Source: Moorella sp. E308F
Lineage (GTDB): Bacteria; Bacillota; DSM-521; Neomoorellales; Neomoorellaceae
NCBI RefSeq assembly: GCF_006538365.1
Contig: NZ_BJKN01000002.1
Span: 882,411 to 946,410, forward strand
Direction of reading: 5' to 3'
DNA: 64,000 nt
A program made the position numbers and the translations under genes. Below are positions 44,905-54,734 of the stretch, piece after piece; position 1 is the stretch's first letter; the number at the start of each line of letters is the position of its first letter. Below the pieces are notes generated by a model. The model searched no databases. It worked only from the letters and a program-made list of their open reading frames with translations, and had not been told where the DNA came from.

Positions 44905-45950
44905 GCCTTGCCCTCCCCCCGCCAGGGACCGCGGCGCAAGGTCCGGCCGTCCCCGCTAAGGAGGAATTCGATGGTCCCCGGTCCCAGGGTACGGCCAAGG
45001 ATTATCAAGCGTTGCCAGAAACCCCGCTCCAGGAGCGGCCTCCAGCCCGGCCGGTGTTTCAACTCTTCCAGGCTGCCGGCATGGACGCTGGCCAGAATTG
45101 TCACCCCGGCATTTAAAATATCCTGTAAAGCCGCCAGTTCCTCCGGGCGGCCAATCTCGTCGGTGGCAATGACCTCCGGCCCCATGGACCGGAGGAGCAT
45201 CAACATCCCGGCCGCCTTGGGGCAACGATCCAGGACGTCCGTCCGGGGGCCGACATCCAGCTGGGGCACCCCCAGCCAGCAGCCGGCAATTTCGGAACGC
45301 TCGTCCACCACGCCTACATTGACCCCGGGAAACTTAAGTTCCCCTATGCCGTTACTGAAAAGACGGATAATATCGCGCAGTAAAGTAGTCTTGCCGCAAC
45401 GCGGCGGTGAAAGAATAAGGGTGTTGAGGGGGCGCCCCTGCTCCAGGAGGTAGGGCATTAACTCCCGGGCACAACCGGGGATACTCCTGGCCAGGCGCAA
45501 ATTAAGGCCGGCAAAATTCTTTAAGGTTTGAACTTCTCCCTGGCGTACCACTGCTTCGCCCACCAGCCCCACCCGGTGGCCGCCCCTCACGGTGATATAC
45601 CCGGAGCGCAATTCTTCCTCCAGGGCATAAAGGGAACTGCGGGTGAGGGCCTGGATGGTCTGGCTGAGATCGTTTTCGCTTACGATATAGGCCAGGTTGG
45701 GTACAGCTGTCAAAGTGCCGCCAGCCTGCACCCAGCCTTCACCGGCACCCCAGCGCACCTGGAGGGGCCGCTCCCGCCGCAGGCGGATTTCTTCCAGGGC
45801 AGCTTTTACCTCCAGGGGCAGGGCAGCCAGGGAAGTAGCGACCGCTGCCGGCAAAAAGGCCAACAACCCGGAGAGCCCCCCTCCCCTGCCTTCCCCGGCC
45901 TGTCCTAAAGGTGGTTTTCCGTCACCCTTGACCAGCCGTACGCTGCCCAT
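44898..45950 (-). CDS. spoIIIAA: Stage III sporulation protein AA, ATPase
   Basis: A 350-aa secretion-type AAA ATPase. Walker A is LILSPPRCGKTTLLRDI, followed by VGVVDERSEIAGC and a Walker B-like VIATDEIGRPEE. It energises the SpoIIIA channel. ATG 45950 follows AGGAGGGAG. First gene of the spoIIIA operon. Confidence 0.94.
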   Translation of the reverse strand: MGSVRLVKGDGKPPLGQAGEGRGGGLSGLLAFLPAAVATSLAALPLEVKAALEEIRLRRERPLQVRWGAGEGWVQAGGTLTAVPNLAYIVSENDLSQTIQALTRSSLYALEEELRSGYITVRGGHRVGLVGEAVVRQGEVQTLKNFAGLNLRLARSIPGCARELMPYLLEQGRPLNTLILSPPRCGKTTLLRDIIRLFSNGIGELKFPGVNVGVVDERSEIAGCWLGVPQLDVGPRTDVLDRCPKAAGMLMLLRSMGPEVIATDEIGRPEELAALQDILNAGVTILASVHAGSLEELKHRPGWRPLLERGFWQRLIILGRTLGPGTIEFLLSGDGRTLRRGPWRGEGKAC

Positions 45951-45973
45951 TTTTCTCCCTCCTGCCATTATGC

Positions 45974-46001
45974 TTATTATGATCCTGGCAATTTTATGCA
46001 A
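45974..46001 (-). promoter_or_regulatory. Possible sigma-E promoter of the spoIIIA operon
   Basis: On the minus strand TTGCATAA (45994-46001) and CATAATAA (45974-45981) are separated by 12 bases and resemble sigma-E boxes (ATA in the -35, CATA at the start of the -10). Spacing is slightly short. Confidence 0.35.
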
Positions 46002-46015
46002 GAGAAAATTCGGGG

Positions 46016-46045
46016 CAAAAAAAATAAGACCCCATCACGGGGTCT
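46016..46045 (-). terminator. Rho-independent terminator before spoIIIAA
   Basis: On the minus strand AGACCCC-GTGAT-GGGGTCT (46027-46045) is followed by TATTTTTTTT. It ends the unit containing the CD1247-type gene. Confidence 0.88.
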
Positions 46046-46067
46046 GATGCTATGATCTTTTTCAGAA

Positions 46068-46550
46068 CTAGATGTCATCGGTGTCGGGAGAGTTTTTCTT
46101 TTCTTCCTCTCGAGCCGTAAGGGAGCTGGTTTCGCCTTCTTCATTGACAAAGACGACCGTCTCACAATTGGGGCAGGTAACTTCCACTACATCCTCATCA
46201 TCCAGGACATCGGCATCAAAGCAAACTATCTCGTGGCATTTCGGGCATTCTACTTCAATGTAGTCGCCCTCTTCCTCGTCTTCGTCGTCCTCGTCATCCT
46301 CGTCGTCATAGTCATCTTCGTCTTCGTCATCATAAACCTCATCTTCTAAATCATAAAGGTCCTCATCGATGCTTTCCAGGTAGTCTTCTAGTTCTTCATA
46401 GTCCTCATGCAGGTCGTGGAGAGCCTCGGCCATTTGCTCCAGGACTTCGACTATTTCCTTAAGGAGGCGGGTTTCCTTGCTCTCGGGGTTTAACTCCATG
46501 CCGTCCACTAACCCCTTCAGGTAGGCAACCTTCTTGCGGACGTCATTCAT
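46068..46550 (-). CDS. CD1247-type acidic protein with zinc ribbon
   Basis: A 160-aa protein. The N-terminal part (VRKKVAYLKGLVDGMELNPESKETRLLKEIVEVLEQMAEALHDL) is a coiled-coil domain like that of clostridial CD1247 proteins. A ~35-residue tract of almost only Asp/Glu/Tyr follows (about 65-97). The C-terminus carries two CxxC pairs (ECPKCHEIVCF and TCPNCETVVF), likely one zinc ribbon. Function is unknown; it lies between efp and spoIIIA in many Clostridia. Confidence 0.85.
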   Translation of the reverse strand: MNDVRKKVAYLKGLVDGMELNPESKETRLLKEIVEVLEQMAEALHDLHEDYEELEDYLESIDEDLYDLEDEVYDDEDEDDYDDEDDEDDEDEEEGDYIEVECPKCHEIVCFDADVLDDEDVVEVTCPNCETVVFVNEEGETSSLTAREEEKKNSPDTDDI

Positions 46551-46608
46551 TGACTACACTCCTTTCCCTTTCTACCTTTTATTATTACCGGCCCTGGCCG
46601 GACTTAAA

Positions 46609-47166
46609 CTAGGCCCGCTCAATATAGGCACCGGTACGGGTATCGATGCGGACGACATCTCCCACCTCGATAAAGAGGGGCACCTGGATTACGGCACCGG
46701 TTTCTAAAACGGCGTTCTTGGAACCGCCGGTGGCTGTATCGCCCTTGATGCCGGGCTCTGTTTCCACAACCTTTAGCTCAACGAAGTTCGGCAACTCGAT
46801 GCCAATGGTTTCCCCCTGATAAAGGAGGACATAAATGTTCATATTGTCTTTTAGATATTTTATCGCGTCATCAAGCTGATCTTTGTGCAGGGATAACTGT
46901 TCGTAGGTTTCTGTATCCATGAAGTAATAGTTTTCGCCGTCATTGTAGAGGTACTGCATCTCGCGCCGGTCAATATGGGCGCGGTTGACTTTTTCCCCGG
47001 CCCGGAAGGTCCGCTCAATTACCGCCCCGGTACGCCTGTTCTTCAGCTTGGTACGGACGAAGGCCGAACCCTTGCCTGGTTTGACATGCATGAATTCAAT
47101 TACCTGGTAAACTTCACCGTCAACCTCAATGGTAAGACCAGTACGGAAATCGTTGGTGGATATCAA
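46609..47166 (-). CDS. efp: Translation elongation factor P
   Basis: A 185-aa EF-P. The tip loop contains [15 protein letters not shown], with the Lys that is modified in other bacteria, and the C-terminal OB folds include [23 protein letters not shown]. It relieves ribosome stalling at proline stretches. TTG 47166 follows AGGAGGTATC. Confidence 0.96.
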   Translation of the reverse strand: MISTNDFRTGLTIEVDGEVYQVIEFMHVKPGKGSAFVRTKLKNRRTGAVIERTFRAGEKVNRAHIDRREMQYLYNDGENYYFMDTETYEQLSLHKDQLDDAIKYLKDNMNIYVLLYQGETIGIELPNFVELKVVETEPGIKGDTATGGSKNAVLETGAVIQVPLFIEVGDVVRIDTRTGAYIERA

Positions 47167-47203
47167 GCGGGATACCTCCTAGATTGGATGTGGGAATTGA
47201 GAA

Positions 47204-47224
47204 GTGGGAGGTGGGAGGTGGGAT
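47204..47224 (+). repeat. Triple 7-base tandem repeat upstream of efp
   Basis: Three successive copies of GTGGGAG (the last as GTGGGAT) in the efp upstream region. No known function. Confidence 0.6.
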
Positions 47225-47361
47225 TCGCGCTTACAATTTATTAAGCCGGTCTCTGGATGAAAAACCGATGCCCACCTTTTCAAACCTCTCACTAAAAACT
47301 AGCAACCGTTTTGCCCTTTGTCTTCACTGCGCTGTGCCGTAAAATAAACGTATGAGAACCT

Positions 47362-48459
47362 TTATAGCTCAATAAATTCTCTGGGGGCATGGGACAGGAT
47401 GCGAGCACTGTTTTCCTGGACCAGGACCACGTCCTCAATGCGGATGCCGCCCCGTCCGGGCAGGTAAATTCCCGGTTCTACCGTGACCACCATCCCCGGA
47501 GATAGTTTAACCTCGCTCCGGCTGGAAAGGGTGGGACCTTCATGAACAGCCAGTCCCACACCGTGGCCCAGGCCATGGCTGAAATAGGGCCCGTATCCGG
47601 CCGCGGCAATATGTTCCCGGGCTATCGCGTCCACCTCGCGGCCCGTCATCCCGGGACGGATGGCGGCGATAGCCCTCTCCTGGGCTTCCAGGACGACGTG
47701 GTAGAGGTGACGCCATTCCGGGGCCACCGGCGCCAGGGCTACCGTGCGGGTAAGATCGGAGTGGTAGCCCTCATAGACGGCGCCAAAATCCATCACCACC
47801 AGGTCACCCGGCTGCAGTACCCGGCCGGAAGCCACCCCGTGGGGAAGGGCCGCCCGGTGACCGCTGGCGATGATGGTGGTGAAGGATGGCCCGCTGGAGC
47901 CCTGTTTACCCAGGAAATATTCTAACTCCAGGGCTATGTCCCGCTCGCTGACACCTGGACGTAAGATCTGGAGCAGGTGGCGGAAACCGGCATCGGCCAG
48001 GTCAATGGCTTTTTGCAGAAGTTGCACTTCGGCCTCTTCTTTTACCTGCCGCAACCTTTCTACCAGGCCCTTTACGGGTTTCAGCTTGACCGGGCGCGGC
48101 CAGTCTTTGGCCTGCTCCAAAAACTCTTCATAGGTGGCATAGCTGAGGTGCTCTGCTTCAAAGTGGAGTTCTGCTACACCGGCAGCAGCCAGGGTGGCAC
48201 CCAGCTGTTCCCACGGCTTATTGCCCAGGTCCACTACCTCAAAATCCGGCGCTTCCTCCCTGGCCTGTTCAGTAAAGCGGCCGTCGGTTAATATATATTG
48301 CGATGTTGTAGTAATGAGAAGCTGGCCGCTGTCGCCGGTAAAACCGCTCAGGTAGCGGCGGTTTTCTTCCTGGCGTACCCACAGGGCCTTGATACCTTCC
48401 GCCGTCATAAGCCGGCGCAGACGGTCTAACCTTGTGGTCAAAAAAAGCCCGCCCTTCAT
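47362..48459 (-). CDS. pepP: Xaa-Pro aminopeptidase (M24B)
   Basis: A 365-aa metalloaminopeptidase with an N-terminal creatinase-like domain ([26 protein letters not shown]) and a C-terminal pita-bread domain. Metal ligands: two Asp in [18 protein letters not shown], His in [14 protein letters not shown], Glu in VTVEPGIY and Glu in [12 protein letters not shown] 48459 overlaps the aroQ stop (ATGA); TTG 48441 is an alternative. The pepP-efp pairing is common. Confidence 0.93.
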   Translation of the reverse strand: MKGGLFLTTRLDRLRRLMTAEGIKALWVRQEENRRYLSGFTGDSGQLLITTTSQYILTDGRFTEQAREEAPDFEVVDLGNKPWEQLGATLAAAGVAELHFEAEHLSYATYEEFLEQAKDWPRPVKLKPVKGLVERLRQVKEEAEVQLLQKAIDLADAGFRHLLQILRPGVSERDIALELEYFLGKQGSSGPSFTTIIASGHRAALPHGVASGRVLQPGDLVVMDFGAVYEGYHSDLTRTVALAPVAPEWRHLYHVVLEAQERAIAAIRPGMTGREVDAIAREHIAAAGYGPYFSHGLGHGVGLAVHEGPTLSSRSEVKLSPGMVVTVEPGIYLPGRGGIRIEDVVLVQENSARILSHAPREFIEL

Positions 48460-48914
48460 TTTTCAGGTTTACCCTCACGCTGCGAGCGCACCAGCTCTAT
48501 GGCAGCTTCCAGTCCCAGGCGGTAGCTTAAAGGCCCAAAACCGCTAATCTGGCCGTCTACCACCGCTGCCGTTACCGTCTGGTGGCGAAATTCCTCGCGG
48601 CGGTAAATGTTGGAGAGGTGAACTTCTACCATCGGGCAATCCAGGGCCGCCAGGGCATCCCGCAGGGCAATGCTGTAATGTCCCAGGGCCCCTGGATTGA
48701 TGACCACGGCGTCTACCCGCCCCCGGGCTTCATGAAGACGGTCAATCAGGGCCCCTTCATGGTTGGACTGGAAAAACTCTATTTCCACCCCGGCGCCGGC
48801 AGCCTGCTCCCTTAAGCCGGCTTCGATATCGGCCAGGGTAGTCCGGCCATAGATTTCCGGCTCCCGGCTGCCCAGGAGGTTTAAATTGGGCCCATTTAAC
48901 ACTAAAATCTTCAT
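48456..48914 (-). CDS. aroQ: Type II 3-dehydroquinate dehydratase
   Basis: A 152-aa enzyme of the shikimate pathway. Signature [20 protein letters not shown] with the catalytic tyrosine, [17 protein letters not shown], and [16 protein letters not shown] with the catalytic His/Arg. Trans-dehydration type, dodecameric family. Confidence 0.95.
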   Translation of the reverse strand: MKILVLNGPNLNLLGSREPEIYGRTTLADIEAGLREQAAGAGVEIEFFQSNHEGALIDRLHEARGRVDAVVINPGALGHYSIALRDALAALDCPMVEVHLSNIYRREEFRHQTVTAAVVDGQISGFGPLSYRLGLEAAIELVRSQREGKPEK

Positions 48915-48958
48915 GGCTGCTATTTTACCATAATATTGCTCTCTTGGGTAGAGTGTAC

Positions 48959-50311
48959 TTACCCGCTGATGGTCATGCTGGCAATACGCACCGTCGGGGC
49001 ACCGGTGGCGCCAAAAAAGGTGAGGTCGTTGCCTACGGCGTCAATGCCCTCCAGGAGGCCGATGATGTTGCCGGCAATGGCCACGCCCCGGACCGGCCTG
49101 GTCAGCTCGCCATTTTCAATCCAGAGGCCGCTGGCGCCGACGGAAAAATCGCCGGAGATGGGATTGGCCGTATGCATGCCCATGACTTCGGTGACGTAAA
49201 GTCCCCTGGGGATCTCTTTAATAATATCTTCCGGGGTGCGGGAGCCGGCCGCGATATAAAAATTGGTCGTCCCGACTTCCGGTGTTGTCTTGAATGAACC
49301 CCGGGCACCGTTGCCGGTGGATTTTACCCCGTCCCGGGCGGCTGTATAGGTGTTGTGCAGGTAGCATTTAAGGACCCCTTTTTCCACCAGCACCGTGTGC
49401 TGGGTGGGTACTCCCTCGCCGTCAAAGGGGCTGGAGGCAATGCCGTCCGGCCGGCGGCCGTCGTCGATAATATTCACAACCGGTGCCGCCACCTGCTGGC
49501 CCACCCGGCCCCGGAAAAGGGATTTGCCCTTCTGGACGGCATCGGCAGCAAGGGCCGGGGCGATGACCCCCAGGAAGTTGGTGGCTACATAGGGGTCAAA
49601 AACAACGGCCGCCCGCTGGGTATCAACCCTTTTGGCTCCCAGCATGCGCACGGCCCTGGCCGCCCCTTCCCGGCCGATCTTCGCCGGATCGATATTTTTA
49701 TACCGCAAGCTATAGGCCAGGCCGAAACCTGTCTGGCTCTCTTCGTTTTCCACCGCCACCACAAAGGTGCTGGCGCCGCAGTAGGCGGCAAGGTAAGCGG
49801 CTGTTATCCCCTGGGAGTTTACCAGGACAACCAGGTAGCGGGAATCGTTATAGGAACAGCTTTCCGTGATCTTCACCCGCGGGTCATAAGCCCTGGCCTG
49901 GCGTTCAATCTCCCGCACCAGCTCGATCTTTTTTTCCACCGGGGTTGTGGTAATTTCCGGGTCAAAGAGGTCCAGCTGGGGGTAGCCGGGATAGCGGGCC
50001 GGCAGGCAGTTATGCTCATCTGGGGTAGCCATCCGGGCGTTGGCCAGGGCCTGCTCTACGCAAAGCTCAAGGGCCGTGGGGCTGAAATCGGTGGTAAAGG
50101 CAAAACCCACCCGCTGGTCGGCTATGACCCTTAAACCCAGGCCCTGATCCCGGGCCGTAGTCAGGGCCTCGACTTCCTGGTTGCGCACCTCGATGCTTAA
50201 ATTTTCACCGGCACTTATGTAGGCTTCGGCAATAGCCCCTTTTTCGGCCGCCATCTCTACCACCCGCGCCGCCAGGTCAAGGTAGTGTTTTTGTAAAACC
50301 TGGTAATCCAT
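48959..50311 (-). CDS. pmbA: TldD/PmbA-family protein, PmbA-like
   Basis: A 450-aa TldE/PmbA-type protein, the non-catalytic partner in TldD/E metalloproteases ([48 protein letters not shown]). Its ATG overlaps the tldD stop (TGATG), indicating one complex. TldD/E proteases degrade or mature peptides such as microcins and CcdA; the target here is unknown. Confidence 0.9.
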   Translation of the reverse strand: MDYQVLQKHYLDLAARVVEMAAEKGAIAEAYISAGENLSIEVRNQEVEALTTARDQGLGLRVIADQRVGFAFTTDFSPTALELCVEQALANARMATPDEHNCLPARYPGYPQLDLFDPEITTTPVEKKIELVREIERQARAYDPRVKITESCSYNDSRYLVVLVNSQGITAAYLAAYCGASTFVVAVENEESQTGFGLAYSLRYKNIDPAKIGREGAARAVRMLGAKRVDTQRAAVVFDPYVATNFLGVIAPALAADAVQKGKSLFRGRVGQQVAAPVVNIIDDGRRPDGIASSPFDGEGVPTQHTVLVEKGVLKCYLHNTYTAARDGVKSTGNGARGSFKTTPEVGTTNFYIAAGSRTPEDIIKEIPRGLYVTEVMGMHTANPISGDFSVGASGLWIENGELTRPVRGVAIAGNIIGLLEGIDAVGNDLTFFGATGAPTVRIASMTISG

Positions 50312-51714
50312 CAGCCTTTATCCTCCTCGTCCAGGATGCCGCCAACTACCATCTCAGGAATGCGAATCGTGGGCTGCGCATCTCCAACCGGTACTCCCTG
50401 GCCGTCTTTGCCGCAGGTACCTAAGGAGAAGCCCAGGTCGCTGCCCACCCGGTCGATTATCTTCAGTACCTCGGGGCCGTTGCCGGTGAGGGTGGCCCCC
50501 CTGACGGCCGGGCCAATCTTGCCGTCCTGGATGAGATACCCTTCGGCCACATCAAAAACAAAGTCGCCGTTGGTGGTGTTGACCTGTCCGCCGCCCATGC
50601 GCTTGACCAGCAGGCCGTGCTTGGTTTCCCGCAAAATAGCTTCCGGGTCGTCTTTGCCGGGAGCGATAAAGGTATTGGTCATGCGGGGTATGGGGCGGTC
50701 CTGGTAAGATTCCCGGCGACCGTTGCCGGTAGAACGGCGGTTCTCCTTACGGGCTGTCAGGTAATCATACATATAATCCTTCAGGATGCCGTTTTCGATG
50801 AGCACGGTTTTCTGTCCCGGCATACCTTCGTCGTCAAAACGGTACGAACCGTACTTGCCGGGAATGGTGGGATCGTCAATAACGGTTATCAGGTCGGAAG
50901 CTACTTTCTGCCCCTTCTTGCCGGCGTAAACGGAAAGCTGCTTTTGGACCAGGTCGGCTTCCAGGCCGTGACCGCAGGCTTCGTGAATCATGGTGCCGCC
51001 GGCCTCGCCCGCCATAACCACCGGCATCTTGCCCGCCGGTGCCGGCCTGGCCTCCAGCATCATGACGGCCCGCCGGGCAGCCTGTTGCGCCTTCTCTTCT
51101 GGGTTAACGCTTTCAAAAAGTTCCCACCCCTGGTGCCCGCCGGCCGATTCAAAACCTGTCTGGATAATTTTGCCGTCGGTGGCCACGGCATTGACGACAA
51201 AACGGCAGCGTACCCGCTCGTCATCTACCAGGATGCCGTCGCTGTTGGCAATGGTTACCTCCTGAATAACGTCGCCGTAACCCACCGTAACCTGGGTAAT
51301 GCGCTTATCGACGGCCCGGGCGGCCTCATTGGCCCTTTGCACCAGGGCTACTTTTTCGGCTACCGGCACCTGGTCGGGCCGCTTTTTAATGGTAAATTCC
51401 ACTTGTGCTTGCGGCCGTTTAAAGCTAATTTCCCTGGGCTGGGGCCGGCTTTGCAGGGCTTTACCAACCAGGGTTGCCGTCTGGATGAGGCTCTCCCGGC
51501 CCAGGTCATTGCTGTAACCATAGGCGGTGTTCTCCCCGGCAATGACCCGTATGCCGGCTCCCTGGTCAAGGCCGGATATAACCCGTTCAATCTTATTATC
51601 CTCGCAGCTGATGCTGGTCGTCCGGCGCCGTTCCAGGAAAATTTCTGCAAAATCGCCACCTTCAGCCAGAGCGGCCTCCAGGATGGCCTTCAGATCGGCT
51701 TCACTTAAAAGCAT
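50311..51714 (-). CDS. tldD: TldD metalloprotease
   Basis: A 467-aa catalytic subunit. The zinc motif HExxxH is present in GGTMIHEACGHGLEADLVQ; a Cys near the C-terminus (LGTCGKDGQGVPVGDAQPTIRI) may be the third ligand. It is paired with pmbA. Confidence 0.92.
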   Translation of the reverse strand: MLLSEADLKAILEAALAEGGDFAEIFLERRRTTSISCEDNKIERVISGLDQGAGIRVIAGENTAYGYSNDLGRESLIQTATLVGKALQSRPQPREISFKRPQAQVEFTIKKRPDQVPVAEKVALVQRANEAARAVDKRITQVTVGYGDVIQEVTIANSDGILVDDERVRCRFVVNAVATDGKIIQTGFESAGGHQGWELFESVNPEEKAQQAARRAVMMLEARPAPAGKMPVVMAGEAGGTMIHEACGHGLEADLVQKQLSVYAGKKGQKVASDLITVIDDPTIPGKYGSYRFDDEGMPGQKTVLIENGILKDYMYDYLTARKENRRSTGNGRRESYQDRPIPRMTNTFIAPGKDDPEAILRETKHGLLVKRMGGGQVNTTNGDFVFDVAEGYLIQDGKIGPAVRGATLTGNGPEVLKIIDRVGSDLGFSLGTCGKDGQGVPVGDAQPTIRIPEMVVGGILDEEDKG

Positions 51715-51735
51715 TTACCCACCCTTTCTATATAA

Positions 51736-51763
51736 CTTCTTACTAGTATAATTCAAGGGGCGG
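51736..51763 (-). promoter_or_regulatory. Possible sigma-A promoter of tldD-pmbA
   Basis: On the minus strand a TTGAAT and a TATATA lie 16 bases apart just before the tldD ATG. The match is only moderate. Confidence 0.35.
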
Positions 51764-51776
51764 GAAAATATTCCTG

Positions 51777-53117
51777 CTAATCCTTACGTGAAAAATGGAG
51801 GCTGGCCAGGGTGGCCAGTAATTGATCGTAGTCACCAATACCGCCGGCCTGCCATTCCAGGCTGAAGGTCAGTTGCTGGACGAGGAAGAGGGGTAAATCC
51901 AGGTATTGGGGGTAATCACCCGGCCTGATTTCTCCCTGGTAAAGCTGCCGGCCGTCGGCAAAAATGGTGACTTTAACTTTACCGCTGCTGTTGGCAAAGC
52001 TGTCATCGATACCGATGTATCCCTGGAGGCGTGTGTATTGTTTCTGGAGATCGACCTTTAACTCGGCTTGATTGTGCTCCTTGCTTAGATTTACACCGAC
52101 GCTGCGGGCTAGTTGCATGCCGGCCAGGGCCGCCGGCCGCTCCAGAACATAGAAGGGCCCTACATTGCGCAGCACCCGCAGTTCTTCCAGCCAGACATCC
52201 CTGTTGCCAGCGGGGGGGTCCTTGAAGGCCGGTCCCGCCTCCAGCCGGCCCTTTACCTGGCGGGGGAAGGTATATTGAGGCGCCTGTCCGGCGCCTGCCG
52301 GGGCCGGGAAGACAGGCTCCGGTGGGTTTGTTCCCGGGTTACCCGCAGGTGCCGGGGAGGCAGGAGGAGCAGGTGACAGCTTTACTGGTACCGAACCAGG
52401 AGTTGCAGCCGTAGAGGGGCTGGCCGGACTGCTCCCGGCAGCCTCTCCCTGGCCAGGAGAAGCCCCCGTACCTTTAGCTCTATCCCCGGCAGCAACCGCC
52501 CCCGCCGGGGGCGTGAAACCATCGGCCCGCCCGGCCGGAAAAAGGGCAATAGCTCCAGGGACTGGATTGTCTTCTCCCAGATCGTACAGGTCTATAATAA
52601 AGCTCCCTTCGACTGTTCCAGCGTTTCCCTGGCGCGCAAGGATCTTCAAATTACGGATGGCCGTCAGGGCCGGCAAGGATTCCAGCTGATTTATGTAATC
52701 CTGCAGCGCCGGGTAGGGGCCGCTGACGGTAACTTCATAGGGATAGACCCGGAAGGGGTCTCTCTTTTCCACCGGCAGGGGACGGAAGGCCAGTACCTGG
52801 AGGGACCGGTCCCGGGGCTGGGCCGCCTCCAGGAAGGGTGCTGTACCCCGGAGGGTAAAACCCAGGTGGAGCCTGGTAGCCTCCCATGCGGCCCGGGCCT
52901 GGTCGGCTTTTTGGGCCAGCTCGGCTGCAGATGCTGCCGCCTGCCTGGCGGCAGCCAGGCGCTCCTGGCCTGCCTTGAGCCTTCCCCTGAGCTCCCGGTA
53001 GGCCGGCAACTGCTGCCCTAAAACTACATTATTGAAGAAAATAATCCCTACGACAACGGCCAGCAAAACCAGCAATATTTTTTCCCGGCGGCTGAACTGG
53101 TAGGTACCAAATTTCAT
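51777..53117 (-). CDS. pilO: PilO-like protein with C-terminal NPCBM-like domain
   Basis: A 446-aa inner-membrane pilus assembly protein. Residues ~13-33 form a transmembrane helix, ~40-80 a coiled coil, ~85-180 the PilO ferredoxin-like core (VYPYEVTVSGPYPALQDYINQLESLPALTAI). A Pro/Ala/Gly linker (~195-275) leads to a C-terminal domain (~309-446) with the NPCBM pattern: ARSVGVNLSKEHNQAELKVDL, YTRLQGYIGIDD, KVKVTIFADGRQLYQ, YDQLLATLASLHF. NPCBM domains bind carbohydrates. Ordinary PilO is ~200 aa, so this doubles its length. Confidence 0.8.
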   Translation of the reverse strand: MKFGTYQFSRREKILLVLLAVVVGIIFFNNVVLGQQLPAYRELRGRLKAGQERLAAARQAAASAAELAQKADQARAAWEATRLHLGFTLRGTAPFLEAAQPRDRSLQVLAFRPLPVEKRDPFRVYPYEVTVSGPYPALQDYINQLESLPALTAIRNLKILARQGNAGTVEGSFIIDLYDLGEDNPVPGAIALFPAGRADGFTPPAGAVAAGDRAKGTGASPGQGEAAGSSPASPSTAATPGSVPVKLSPAPPASPAPAGNPGTNPPEPVFPAPAGAGQAPQYTFPRQVKGRLEAGPAFKDPPAGNRDVWLEELRVLRNVGPFYVLERPAALAGMQLARSVGVNLSKEHNQAELKVDLQKQYTRLQGYIGIDDSFANSSGKVKVTIFADGRQLYQGEIRPGDYPQYLDLPLFLVQQLTFSLEWQAGGIGDYDQLLATLASLHFSRKD

Positions 53118-53749
53118 TTACTGTTGCCTTCCCTGCCTGCGTTTATAGAATCCGGGTTTGCTTTTGTTGCATCGCCGGGTGCGGGAACTGCTCTTGCAGT
53201 CTCTGTTTTACCTGTCTCCGCCCGGGCACCTTTAAAGACTGCCTGTATGGTAAAAGCAAGGCTACTGCCATTACCCTTAACTTCCTGGAGATTGACGGCC
53301 TCCCAGAGACCGCTTGCCTGCAGGTTATTTAAATAATTACCGATGGCCTGGAGGGAAGTACTCCCCCCGGCTAGGATTAGTTCTCCTTTGGCTTCGTTTG
53401 CTTCCAGGCGGGTCAGCCAGATCTCCCGCGGCAGGGCATCGTTTATTGCAGCCAGAACCGGCTGCCAGCGCCGCCTTTCCTTTACCAAACGCTGCAGTTC
53501 CCTTTCCTTCTGCTGCCATTCACTAATGGCGCTTTTACTGGCTGTTGCTTGCTGCGCCTGGGGTTCATACTGGGCCAGCTGCGCCTCCACCCCGGCAACG
53601 CGCCTGGCCATCAGCCCCCATTGGATCAGGAATAAAAGATAAAGCGTTAAGAGTAATCCTCCTAAAGCCAGGGCGATAATGGCTCCCTTTGGTAACGACC
53701 GCCTCTGCGGCAGGTACTCCGGGGGCAGTAAATTAATAGCCATACTCAT
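53114..53749 (-). CDS. pilN: Type IV pilus assembly protein PilN
   Basis: A 211-aa protein with the PilN start MSMAINLLPPEYL, one membrane helix (about 22-44) and a periplasmic domain (PREIWLTRLEANEAKGELILAGGSTSLQAIGNYLNNLQASGLWEAV). It overlaps pilM and pilO by a few bases. Confidence 0.9.
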   Translation of the reverse strand: MSMAINLLPPEYLPQRRSLPKGAIIALALGGLLLTLYLLFLIQWGLMARRVAGVEAQLAQYEPQAQQATASKSAISEWQQKERELQRLVKERRRWQPVLAAINDALPREIWLTRLEANEAKGELILAGGSTSLQAIGNYLNNLQASGLWEAVNLQEVKGNGSSLAFTIQAVFKGARAETGKTETARAVPAPGDATKANPDSINAGREGNSK

Positions 53750-54651
53750 ATTTCCCTCTCCCGTAAAGCCAGGCCCATGGCTACGGCCAGGGCCGGGTCT
53801 GGGGACCCATTAAAGCCTGTCCCCGGGCGGCCGATAATTACCGTTACTCCCAGTTCCTCCCGATAGTAATCGACCAGGCCCTCCACCTGCGCTCCCCCTC
53901 CGGTAAGGATGATGCGCTCCGGGTTAAAGATCGTCCCGGCCTGGGAACGGTAAAACTCCAGGGAGCGCCGGATCTCCTGGGCCATTTCGGCCATACGGCT
54001 GCTACCGGTTATACCGGGCTGGCTGAGTTCTCCTGCGCCAATGGCTACTACCCGGCTGAAAAGGGGCCGTCCCTCCCGGGCCAGGACCAGGTTGCTCCAG
54101 CGGCCGCCAATGTCAATGATGACCGTGGCGCCAGCGGCCTCTCCGGCCAGGGCGCGGCAGAGGGCCAGGGGCACAAGGTCGATGGCCACCAGGTCCAGGC
54201 CGGCGGCATGGAAAAGCTGGTATAAGCCCGTCACCTGTTCCCGTGGCGCCGCAGCAAGGAGAACCGGCATCTGGTCGCCGGCCGCATCATTACCGGCATC
54301 CAGGATGGCCCAGTCCACTACCATGTCCCGGGCCCCGGTGGGCAGGTAATTTTCGATTTCATAGGCCATGCCACTTTTGAGTTCCTCGGGGGTCATCCGC
54401 GGCAGGCGTAGGTAGCGGACGATCACCCTTTCCCCGCTGACGGCCGTCACGGCCCGACGACCGCGCCAGCCGGTCCGGGAGGCCGCCTCGGCAACGGCCG
54501 CCACCATGGCCTGAGTATCAGCCAGGCCACCCTGGGGAGTCGGGACGCTGGCCGTCAGCCACTGCCTGCCCTGGTATACGGCCGCCTTGACGGCAGTTGT
54601 ACCGAGGTCGATGCCCAGATAGTGGCGACGTTTCAGGAACGAACAGAACAT
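53746..54651 (-). CDS. pilM: Type IV pilus assembly protein PilM
   Basis: A 301-aa actin-like ATPase: LGIDLGTTAVKAAVYQG (phosphate-1), TVIIDIGGRWSNLVLA and IILTGGGAQVEGLVDYYREELG. It binds PilN at the cytoplasmic face. ATG 54651 follows AGGAG. Confidence 0.92.
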   Translation of the reverse strand: MFCSFLKRRHYLGIDLGTTAVKAAVYQGRQWLTASVPTPQGGLADTQAMVAAVAEAASRTGWRGRRAVTAVSGERVIVRYLRLPRMTPEELKSGMAYEIENYLPTGARDMVVDWAILDAGNDAAGDQMPVLLAAAPREQVTGLYQLFHAAGLDLVAIDLVPLALCRALAGEAAGATVIIDIGGRWSNLVLAREGRPLFSRVVAIGAGELSQPGITGSSRMAEMAQEIRRSLEFYRSQAGTIFNPERIILTGGGAQVEGLVDYYREELGVTVIIGRPGTGFNGSPDPALAVAMGLALREREI

Positions 54652-54734
54652 AAAAATAACTCCTATCTACCTTGCTACAACTGGTGTTATCTTCCTTAGG
54701 AACAGGTTCATCTTTTCTCGCGGGAGGCCTGGAT

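Noticed and set aside
50617-51708. A 363-codon open frame antisense to tldD
   Set aside because: High-GC codon bias of tldD leaves the opposite strand open; no family motif and tldD is clearly real.
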